Of a stretch of 5,495 bases of DNA, positions 1 through 5,495 are shown one piece after another (within the stretch, counting starts at the first letter, position 1; each line of letters opens with the position of its first letter). The notes under the pieces are model-generated. The model was not told the DNA's origin. It searched no databases and saw only the letters and a list, made by a program, of their open reading frames with translations. This stretch comes from an uncultured Phycisphaerales bacterium (lineage in GTDB: Bacteria; Planctomycetota; Phycisphaerae; Phycisphaerales; SM1A02). The stretch lies in contig CAMPIL010000248.1 in NCBI GenBank assembly GCA_946886375.1, forward strand, positions 1 through 5,495. The letters run 5' to 3'. A program made the translations under genes and the position numbers.

Positions 1-2067
1 GAGTAAATCTTCGATGATCTGGGATTGAAGCCGTGCGTTGCGCTCGATGACTTCGAGTCCCTGAGGCAGGTTGGCGTGCGTGTTGAGGCTCTGGTCGGGC
101 GTGATTTTGCGGAGCATCTGGGCCCAGCCGAGGATGGCCGTCATGGGCGTGCGGAGTTCGTGGGAGAGCGTCGCGAGAAATTCATCCTTCATGCGATTCG
201 CTTCACGCAGTTGCTGGGCCTGTTCCTGAGCCTGCCGGTAGAGACGGGCGTTGTCGATGGCGACCGCCGCCTGTGCGGCGACTCCCACGGCGAGTTTTTC
301 GTGCCGCTGGGTGAACACGCCGGGACGCTCATGCCCGAAGAACAGCCCGCCCAGCACTTCGCCGGAGCGGGAAACCACCGGCACCGCGAGGTAACTCTTC
401 ACGGGCAGGTGGCCTTGCGGCATGCCCTTGTACGGGAGATTTTTTCCGTAGCGAGGGTCTTTCGTCACATCGTTCATTCGAACCGGGCCGTGGCCGCGAA
501 AGGTCGGTTCAAAGATGGCGGTGTTGCGTGGCATGGGAAACCGCTCGAACTTGTTGCGCGGCACGCCAGCGATTGTGTACAGCCAATACGATTCGCCTTG
601 ATCGCTGACGACGTTGTAGAACAGCGCGCCGAACTGCGCCTCGGTGAGTTTGGTTGCTTCATCGGTCACCGCCTGAACAAGTTTTTCCTGATTCAATTCC
701 GCCGCGATCAATTGACCGATGCGGTTGAGCACCTCGGTTGTCCGGCTTTCTTCCTGCAGCCGTTCCTCGGCCTGTTTGCGGTCGGTGATGTCGATGCCCG
801 ACGACTGCACCTCGCCGGCCCGGCCGTCGGAATCAAATGAAAGCGCGCGGTTGGTCCACAGCATCCACCGTGTTCCGCTGGCGCCCTGGAAGCGATTTTC
901 AATGCGAAGTTCAGGCGCTTCGGGGCGCAGTTGATCGAGCATGGCCTGGACGTGGGCGCGGTCGAGCTTGTCCACGAAATCCCAGAAGGTACGCCCGATC
1001 AATTCTTCAGGCGCGCATCCACGACTGCGTGCATAGGCTCCATTGGCGAAGAGGATCATGCCGTCGGGACGGAACCGGCAGACCATTTCGGTTTGGCTCT
1101 CGACGATCGCGCGGTATCGCTCTTCGCCGATACGCAGCGCCTGTTCGACGGTGCTGCGACGTTTGACCTGCTGACCGACCGCACGGGCCGTCCACCACAA
1201 CAGCGCGATGAAGATGAAGATGCGCACGACCGTCAGCGATGCGATGCCGAACGGCCGATCGTAGAGCCCGCTGCGAATCCCCATTTCCTCCAGCCAGCCC
1301 GTCAAGATCAGCAGGATCAGGCTGATGGGAAGCAGTCTTCGCATCAAGGTGCCGGCGGCGTCTGGGCGTGAGAGCCAGGACCCCAATCCATGCTCCGGCA
1401 CAGCCGTCATCAACGCCACGGCCAACGCCAGCAGAATCGTGCCGGTCTGCTGGGCTATGCCGGTGATGTGCGGCACGCTGTACAACGGATCGGCTGCGTA
1501 CAGATACGCCGTCAACGAAACGATCGGCGGGAGCGCAGCACCAAGGGCCAGGAGGGCTGACATCCCGCGCCATCGGCTTCTCTGATCTGCCGTCGCCAGC
1601 AGCAATCCCGTGCCCAGCAGCAGGTAGCACAGCGAAGCAGGAGGGCCGATTCGCCCGGGCGCTGCGGCGGCACGTTCGCCCCACTTGGGATCAATGAAAA
1701 GCGTGTCAATTCCCAGAGTCCAACCCGTGAGATGTTCGAGCAATGTCAACCCGCCGATGGCAGCCGCCAGTCCCGCGCTGCATCGCACGATCCACATCGC
1801 GGGGCGATGACGGCGGGGCTGCAGCCAAGGCTCCAGGAGCAACGCAAGAACTGCGACCCCGCAGAGGACCGCCGCCACTGTGGTGTTGGGCAGCATGGCG
1901 ATGCCGTCGCTGTCCCAATCGGTGAGAACTGGAGCATTCAAAAGCCAGCCCAACAGCGAAACGACGCCGCCCACCGTGGCGTAGAGTGCTGCTGCAATTC
2001 CGATTGACTTGAGGCTGTTCACCGCGTGGCCACAATAGTACGGCTGGAGGCTCGCCTGGAACCCCAT
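1..2067 (-). CDS. Membrane-bound PAS-GAF sensor histidine kinase, C-terminus cut by window edge
   Basis: This is a two-component sensor kinase that autophosphorylates on histidine; its signal and partner regulator are not visible. From the ATG at 2067, 689 residues lie in the window. Eight hydrophobic segments (about residues 21-43, 57-78, 91-113, 146-160, 169-190, 205-224, 245-262 and 274-295) form an integral-membrane sensor region. A PAS domain follows (about 313-430, ending GIDITDRKQAEE), then a GAF domain (about 450-608, with the conserved block DPRYGKN...GHLPVKSYLAVPVVS and LGGLFFGH). A short coiled linker leads to HisKA with the H-box FLATLSHELRTP, phospho-acceptor His636. The HATPase_c domain, and any receiver domain, must lie left of the window. 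The start is uncertain. The frame is open back to a TAG at 2104-2106, ATG 2067 has no clear Shine-Dalgarno sequence, and a GTG at 2022 would also keep every membrane segment. The gene follows lpxB on the same strand after 78 bp and may be read from the same transcript. Family assignment is firm; the specific role is unknown. Confidence 0.9.
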   Translation of the reverse strand, partial: MGFQASLQPYYCGHAVNSLKSIGIAAALYATVGGVVSLLGWLLNAPVLTDWDSDGIAMLPNTTVAAVLCGVAVLALLLEPWLQPRRHRPAMWIVRCSAGLAAAIGGLTLLEHLTGWTLGIDTLFIDPKWGERAAAAPGRIGPPASLCYLLLGTGLLLATADQRSRWRGMSALLALGAALPPIVSLTAYLYAADPLYSVPHITGIAQQTGTILLALAVALMTAVPEHGLGSWLSRPDAAGTLMRRLLPISLILLILTGWLEEMGIRSGLYDRPFGIASLTVVRIFIFIALLWWTARAVGQQVKRRSTVEQALRIGEERYRAIVESQTEMVCRFRPDGMILFANGAYARSRGCAPEELIGRTFWDFVDKLDRAHVQAMLDQLRPEAPELRIENRFQGASGTRWMLWTNRALSFDSDGRAGEVQSSGIDITDRKQAEERLQEESRTTEVLNRIGQLIAAELNQEKLVQAVTDEATKLTEAQFGALFYNVVSDQGESYWLYTIAGVPRNKFERFPMPRNTAIFEPTFRGHGPVRMNDVTKDPRYGKNLPYKGMPQGHLPVKSYLAVPVVSRSGEVLGGLFFGHERPGVFTQRHEKLAVGVAAQAAVAIDNARLYRQAQEQAQQLREANRMKDEFLATLSHELRTPMTAILGWAQMLRKITPDQSLNTHANLPQGLEVIERNARLQSQIIEDLL

Positions 2068-2145
2068 CGGCCGGGGGTGGACATGCAGAGTAAGGCGATT
2101 TTCCTAGGGCTTCCGGCCCGTCGCCAGACTGCCTGCCGGTCCCCC

Positions 2146-3387
2146 TCAGGCCCCACCGGGGGATGGTTCGGCCTTGGAAGGCATTTCGACCATGCCGTCC
2201 TTCATGATTTTGATGATCAATCGGGCGGCCTCGTCGGCAGGCTTCTTGTTTGCGAAACGCATGCAGACCCGGCCAAGTTCCTCGGCCTGGTTCGCGGCGT
2301 TCTTGGAATCCAGCAGGTACTTGCTCGCAGCCTTCACGATCGGCATCGGCCCGCCGGCGTAGGGCACGAACTCCGGCACGATCTCGCGATCCGCGATGAT
2401 GTTGGGCAGCAATCGATAGGGCGTGCGCACAATCAACTTTGACGCCAGCCACGTGAACACGCTGGTGCGATAGACGCCGACCATCGGCTTGCGCTGCCGG
2501 GTGATGTCCAGGCTCACCGTTCCCGAAACCGCCAAGGCCAGATCGCACCATGCGATGGCGATGTCGGCTTGCCCGGTCACCATGTGGAGGCCTGTTGGAA
2601 AGACCTTGATCTTTTTGCGGACGAGTTTCGCCAACTCCGGATTCGCGGCGACAATCACGCCGGTCATGCCCGCGTGACGGCCGTGGAGTTCGGTGTACAC
2701 GTTGGCCAGCAATCGAATATTGGCGGCGACTTCGTGGCTGCGCGAGCCGGGAAAGATCGCGATGCGCGGCGTGCCTTGCGGATAGCCGTGCATGCCCCGG
2801 CGGAGTTCAGCGTCATCGGCCGGACGGTTGATCACGGGGTGGCCTATGAACTTGGCGGGCACGCCTCGGTCGTTAAACCATTGTTCCTCAAAGGGAAGAA
2901 GGCACAACACCAGGTTCGTGAGCCGGCGCAACTTGCCGATGCGCCAGCGACCCCACGCCCACAGTTGCGGCGCAACCAGGTGAATCACCCGCGCGCCGGT
3001 TTTCTGCATCGCCTTGCAAATGGGAAAGTTCGCGGCCGGCGAATCGACTGCGACATGCGCCAGCACACGGTATTCCATGGCCCATTGGCGAATGCGCTTG
3101 ATTTCGCGATGCACCGATCGCGCCTTGGCGATCGCGCCGAGGCCCATCGCGCCGTCGTCGGCGGTGCGGCCGATGAGCGTCGCACCCGCCTCCTCCATGC
3201 GCGGCCCGCCCCAGGCATACACCTTGAGCGTGGGAACGTGGGCCAGCAGTTGCTTGATGACCGGTGCTGCGTGAGCGTCGCCGCTTGGTTCAAACGCCGT
3301 GAACAAAACGCTGATCTGCCCCCGAGCGGTTCGTGTGGGGATGGTCGATTGCGGCTGCGGATCCGTTGGGGCGAGATTCTTGGGCAC
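2146..3387 (-). CDS. lpxB: Lipid-A-disaccharide synthase LpxB
   Basis: LpxB is the GT19 glycosyltransferase that joins UDP-2,3-diacylglucosamine to lipid X, giving the lipid A disaccharide at the inner face of the cytoplasmic membrane. The 413 residues are slightly longer than E. coli LpxB, mainly through a Pro/Thr/Gln-rich N-terminal extension of about 24 residues. Landmarks in order: EPSGD (33-37, matching GETSGD), WGGPRMEEAG (59-68), MG (81-82), VDSPAANF (114-121, where E. coli has GIDAPDFN), HLVAPQLWAWG (136-146), TNLVLCLLPFE (157-167), IGHPV (181-185), the UDP-site block FPGSRSHEV (212-220), and SGTVSLD (288-294). The GTG at 3387 is the only usual start between the in-frame TAA at 3403-3405 and the first core strand. 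No good Shine-Dalgarno sequence precedes it. The usual SGTxxLE glutamate is Asp294 here. No other lpx gene is in the window. Gene identity is confident; full catalytic competence is inferred from the retained Glu33, Asp115 and Arg216. Confidence 0.93.
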   Translation of the reverse strand: MPKNLAPTDPQPQSTIPTRTARGQISVLFTAFEPSGDAHAAPVIKQLLAHVPTLKVYAWGGPRMEEAGATLIGRTADDGAMGLGAIAKARSVHREIKRIRQWAMEYRVLAHVAVDSPAANFPICKAMQKTGARVIHLVAPQLWAWGRWRIGKLRRLTNLVLCLLPFEEQWFNDRGVPAKFIGHPVINRPADDAELRRGMHGYPQGTPRIAIFPGSRSHEVAANIRLLANVYTELHGRHAGMTGVIVAANPELAKLVRKKIKVFPTGLHMVTGQADIAIAWCDLALAVSGTVSLDITRQRKPMVGVYRTSVFTWLASKLIVRTPYRLLPNIIADREIVPEFVPYAGGPMPIVKAASKYLLDSKNAANQAEELGRVCMRFANKKPADEAARLIIKIMKDGMVEMPSKAEPSPGGA

Positions 3388-3399
3388 GGCGTTGGTTTG

Positions 3400-3408
3400 A
3401 TCTTACCA
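3400..3408 (-). promoter_or_regulatory. Candidate extended -10 element for lpxB
   Basis: On the minus strand this reads TGGTAAGAT, which fits the extended -10 pattern TGnTAnnAT. No -35 box is visible 16-18 bp upstream. Transcription would start near 3393, leaving a leader of only about six bases before the GTG at 3387, so the lpxB mRNA would be nearly leaderless. This agrees with the missing Shine-Dalgarno sequence. The match is short and could be chance. Confidence 0.25.
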
Positions 3409-3480
3409 CGAGGCGCCTTTTGCAGCCGCGTCGTCGCTGACACGAATTTCCCAGTGCCCAGCCGTCCTCATCCGGCTTGC

Positions 3481-3495
3481 GCGGGTCGCGCCCGC
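3481..3495. repeat. GC-rich inverted repeat upstream of the GH113-like gene
   Basis: GCGGG (3481-3485) and CCCGC (3491-3495) form a perfect 5-bp stem around a 5-base loop. No T-run follows on either strand, so it is not an intrinsic terminator. It could be an operator half-site pair, a leader hairpin or chance in GC-rich DNA. Confidence 0.3.
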
Positions 3496-3496
3496 C

Positions 3497-3506
3497 GCAC
3501 CGGTGC
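3497..3506. promoter_or_regulatory. Perfect 10-bp palindrome, candidate operator
   Basis: GCACCGGTGC is a perfect palindrome ending 13 bp before the ATG of the GH113-like gene. Its place in the short divergent region suits a dimeric regulator site. A few perfect 10-bp palindromes are expected by chance in 5.5 kb, so the location is the main argument for it. Confidence 0.25.
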
Positions 3507-3519
3507 ATACCATACGTCC

Positions 3520-4677
3520 ATGTCCGACTCGTGCCGCTTTGTTCTGCGAAACAGTGCGAAACCTGCCGCCGTCTTGATTGCGCTTGCGGTTGTGACGTTG
3601 GCCATTCCCGGTCTGGTCAGTCCCGGGAAACCCGAAGCGGAGGCCCGGTCGTCATCGCTGTCGCCGCTCCCGGCTCGGCCGTCCGGACGCACGCGACTGG
3701 AGGACATTCGGCCCATCGTGGGGTTTGCCATCAACGCGCATCACATCGCTGATCTGCAACTGTATTTGGCGTCGGTCGATCGCATCGCCGAGTTGAACGC
3801 AAACTCACTGATCGTCCTCACCCCCATGATTCAGCGCTACGTGGATTCGAACCGAATCGAATTCGTACCTGAAAAATGCGCTTCCGATGAGCAGTTGGTC
3901 GCCATCCTCCAACACGCGCGCCAGCGAGGCCTGTACACCACGCTGCTGCCCATCGTGCTGATTGAGAATCCCGGCACAAAGGATTGGCGCGGCGTGATCC
4001 GCCCCAAGAACTGGGACGAATGGTGGAGCAGTTACGAACAGTTCATCGATCGCTTCATCAACATCGCGAACCAGGGTGGGGTCGATCTGCTCATGGTCGG
4101 CAGCGAACTGAATTCAACGGAATCGCAGTTGAGCCGGTGGACTCACATCATCGATCGCGTGCGCTCAAGATTCAGCGGTCAGATTGGTTACTCGGCGAAC
4201 TGGGACCGCTACGCCAAAGTGGAACTCTGGTCGAAGGTCGATGTGATGGCGGTGAGTTCGTACTTTGAGTTGCTGCGAGACGATCCGGATGCTGACGAGG
4301 ATGAACTTGCCAACGCATGGACCAAGGAGCGCGATGCGCTGCTTGCGGCGGCCAAACGCTGGAACCGCCCGCTGCTTTTGAGCGAGGTGGGATACCCATC
4401 CGTGCCTTGGGCCAGCGCTCACCCGTGGAATTACGTCGTGCCGGCCGGAGCCAAGGCGGACCACGAAGCCCAGGCGCGGTGCTGGCGGGCGTTTTTCAAG
4501 GCGTGGACAGGCGTCATCGCTGGTGAAAACTCACCCGCCAGCGGCTTCTTCGGCTACTTCTGGAGCCCCTATTACCATGGCGACGCATGGGACACCGGCT
4601 ACGGAATCAATGGAAAGCCCGCGCATGCAGTCGTCAAGGACGGCTTTGCGCTCATTCGCAGCCGTGCTTCACGGTAG
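3520..4677 (+). CDS. Exported glycoside hydrolase, GH113-like TIM barrel
   Basis: This is a probable retaining glycosidase with a (beta/alpha)8 barrel. Characterised GH113 members are beta-mannanases, but the substrate here is unknown. The 385-residue protein begins with a short polar stretch and a hydrophobic segment (about residues 15-34) that fits a signal peptide or membrane anchor. There is no lipobox cysteine, so it is not a lipoprotein. The barrel starts near GFAINAHH (68-75). Further landmarks are ELNANSLIVLTP, the loop ENPGTKDWRG (149-158), VGSELNSTE with candidate acid/base Glu196, YSANWDRY (about 224-231), DVMAVSSYF (241-249), and LLSEVGYPSVPWA with candidate nucleophile Glu289. 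It ends with GYFWSPYYHG and GYGINGKPA, typical of the GH113 C-terminus. The ATG at 3520 is chosen because it places the hydrophobic segment correctly. The frame stays open far upstream, but that part is antisense to lpxB. No Shine-Dalgarno sequence is visible. It is divergent from lpxB. Family membership is judged from motifs only. Confidence 0.82.
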   Translation: MSDSCRFVLRNSAKPAAVLIALAVVTLAIPGLVSPGKPEAEARSSSLSPLPARPSGRTRLEDIRPIVGFAINAHHIADLQLYLASVDRIAELNANSLIVLTPMIQRYVDSNRIEFVPEKCASDEQLVAILQHARQRGLYTTLLPIVLIENPGTKDWRGVIRPKNWDEWWSSYEQFIDRFINIANQGGVDLLMVGSELNSTESQLSRWTHIIDRVRSRFSGQIGYSANWDRYAKVELWSKVDVMAVSSYFELLRDDPDADEDELANAWTKERDALLAAAKRWNRPLLLSEVGYPSVPWASAHPWNYVVPAGAKADHEAQARCWRAFFKAWTGVIAGENSPASGFFGYFWSPYYHGDAWDTGYGINGKPAHAVVKDGFALIRSRASR

Positions 4678-4706
4678 CGACAGACAAATTCCCTTGCGAA
4701 GTCGAG

Positions 4707-4730
4707 ACGGGCCGATCCATCGTCGGCCGT
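4707..4730 (+). other. Bulged hairpin between the GH113-like gene and aspS
   Basis: ACGG-g-CCGA (4707-4715) pairs with TCGGCCGT (4723-4730), giving an 8-bp stem with one bulged G and a 7-base loop. It begins 30 bases after the glycosidase stop. No T-run follows, so it does not look like a classic intrinsic terminator. It may mark a transcript 3' end, form part of the aspS leader, or be chance. Confidence 0.35.
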
Positions 4731-4780
4731 GCCGAGTCGCTACTATTCACGCCTTTCCCAGAACAGAATCGGGATCGATC

Positions 4781-4785
4781 AAGGA
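4781..4785 (+). promoter_or_regulatory. Shine-Dalgarno sequence for aspS
   Basis: AAGGA lies 12 bases before the ATG at 4798. The spacing is somewhat long, but it is the only clear ribosome binding site in the window. It supports the start that gives the standard AspRS N-terminus (MLKRTHTCGEL). Confidence 0.6.
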
Positions 4786-4797
4786 ATATCAATACCA

Positions 4798-5495
4798 ATG
4801 CTCAAGCGCACCCACACGTGCGGCGAACTTCGACTGGAACACGTCGGCCAGACCGTCACTTTGAACGGCTGGGTCAATACGTATCGCGATCAAGGCAAGG
4901 GCCTGTCGTTCATCGACCTGCGCGATCGCGAGGGATTGGCGCAAGTGGTGTTCGATTCCGAGGAAGTGCAGGCGGACGTGGTCGCGCAGGCGCGAACGCT
5001 TCGCCGCGAAGACGTCATCGCGGTGCGCGGCAGCGTGCGCAAACGCGTGGGGGAATCCAACCCCAAACTTGCCACGGGCGAAAACGAAGTTTTCGCCACG
5101 GAACTGGAAATTCTCAACCGCACCGCCACCCCGCCGATTCTGCCCGATGAATACGAAGCGGCGAAGATCGCGGAGGAAAAGCGGCTGCAGTATCGGTACA
5201 TCGATCTCCGCCGTCCGCAGATGCAGAAAACGCTGCGCATGCGCCACGAGGTGGCGAAGATCACGCGCGATTACTTCGACAAGCATGGCTTTCTGGAGGT
5301 GGAGACTCCCCTGCTCATCAAGACCACGCCTGAGGGAGCGCGCGATTACATTGTGCCGTCGCGGATTTATCCCGGCAAGTTCTACGCCCTGCCGCAGAGT
5401 CCGCAGATTTTCAAGCAGATTCTGATGGTGGGCGGCGCGGATCGGTACATGCAGATCTGTAAGTGCCTGCGCGATGAAGATCCCCGCGCCGACCG
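4798..5495 (+). CDS. aspS: Aspartyl-tRNA synthetase, bacterial type, N-terminal 232 residues (cut by window edge)
   Basis: AspRS charges tRNA-Asp with aspartate in the cytoplasm; some bacterial forms also charge tRNA-Asn for later amidation. The visible part holds the N-terminal OB-fold anticodon-binding domain (about residues 1-105: THTCGEL, LNGWVNTYRDQGKG, FIDLRDREGLAQVVFD). A linker follows with RLQYRYIDLRRP, then the start of the class II catalytic core. Motif 1 is near GFLEVETPLL (164-173). The aspartate/ATP-site block is TPEGARDYIVPSR (177-189) and ALPQSPQIFKQ (197-207). Motif 2 begins at KCLRDEDPRADR, with its arginine at 225. Usual motif 2 is CFRDEDLRADR, so Leu224 and Pro229 differ. 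At the site where the discriminating E. coli enzyme has Leu and the non-discriminating Pseudomonas enzyme has His, this protein has Gln32. The bacterial insertion domain and motif 3 lie beyond the window. Identity is very secure. Confidence 0.97.
   Translation, partial: MLKRTHTCGELRLEHVGQTVTLNGWVNTYRDQGKGLSFIDLRDREGLAQVVFDSEEVQADVVAQARTLRREDVIAVRGSVRKRVGESNPKLATGENEVFATELEILNRTATPPILPDEYEAAKIAEEKRLQYRYIDLRRPQMQKTLRMRHEVAKITRDYFDKHGFLEVETPLLIKTTPEGARDYIVPSRIYPGKFYALPQSPQIFKQILMVGGADRYMQICKCLRDEDPRAD

Larger units (their letters stand above)
3388..3519. promoter_or_regulatory. Divergent intergenic region between lpxB and the GH113-like gene
   Basis: This 132-bp stretch separates two genes transcribed away from each other, so promoters for both probably lie here. 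I see no convincing paired -35/-10 boxes on either strand. It holds an extended -10-like element facing lpxB, a GC-rich hairpin and a 10-bp palindrome nearer the glycosidase start, each listed separately. Neither flanking start codon has a recognisable Shine-Dalgarno sequence. The location makes a promoter role likely, but the individual elements are weak. Confidence 0.6.

Noticed and set aside
25..840. Long plus-strand open frame of 271 codons opposite the kinase
   Set aside because: It is antisense to clear PAS, GAF and HisKA coding sequence, and its translation shows no recognisable domain. High GC makes such open antisense frames common.
2107..2119. GGGC/GCCC hairpin between lpxB and the kinase as a terminator
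   Set aside because: The stem is only 4 bp and no T-run follows on the minus strand, so it is not convincing and does not argue against cotranscription.
1706..2551. Minus-strand open frame of 281 codons spanning the lpxB/kinase junction
   Set aside because: It is out of frame with both recognised proteins and its Arg/Gly/His-rich translation looks like a frame shadow.
2569..3519. Upstream extension of the GH113-like reading frame, making a 702-codon open frame
   Set aside because: Most of this part (2569-3387) lies opposite lpxB and its translation has no domain-like features. The ATG at 3520 gives a sensible signal or anchor segment and the normal start of the barrel.
4741..4746. TACTAT as a -10 box for aspS
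   Set aside because: It matches four of six consensus bases, but there is no -35-like hexamer at the proper distance.
4789..5286. Minus-strand open frame of 165 codons inside aspS
   Set aside because: It is antisense to conserved AspRS sequence, with no independent support.

Overview
The window is GC-rich (about 60% by eye) and densely coding, with four protein genes and only short gaps. It looks like ordinary chromosome of a Gram-negative-type bacterium. The style of the LpxB and AspRS sequences (LpxB VDSPAANF block, AspRS WVNTYRDQGKG block) suggests Planctomycetota, perhaps Phycisphaerae. That assignment rests on remembered sequence style, not on a search.

Layout: positions 1-2067 (minus strand) hold a membrane-bound hybrid-sensor-type histidine kinase. 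It has eight predicted membrane segments, then PAS, GAF and a HisKA domain with an intact H-box. It is cut by the left window edge before the ATPase domain. Upstream of it on the same strand, 2146-3387 is lpxB (lipid-A-disaccharide synthase, GTG start). The 78-bp gap between them contains no convincing terminator, so cotranscription is possible. A 132-bp divergent intergenic region (3388-3519) then separates lpxB from a plus-strand gene at 3520-4677. That gene encodes an exported or membrane-anchored glycoside hydrolase resembling family GH113, with two candidate catalytic glutamates. After a 120-bp gap containing a bulged hairpin and a clear Shine-Dalgarno sequence, aspS (aspartyl-tRNA synthetase, bacterial type) starts at 4798. 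It runs off the right edge within class II motif 2.

How they relate: the genes do not form an obvious pathway. LpxB makes the lipid A disaccharide of the outer membrane, the GH113-like protein probably acts on polysaccharide outside the cytoplasm, the kinase senses an unknown signal, and AspRS is housekeeping. The divergent lpxB/glycosidase promoter region is the only place where two genes are likely to share control.

I found no tRNA or rRNA gene, mobile element, CRISPR array or long repeat, and nothing I would call a previously undescribed system. The points worth a second look are unusual residues in AspRS and LpxB, the shared divergent control region, and the lack of Shine-Dalgarno sequences at three of the four starts.
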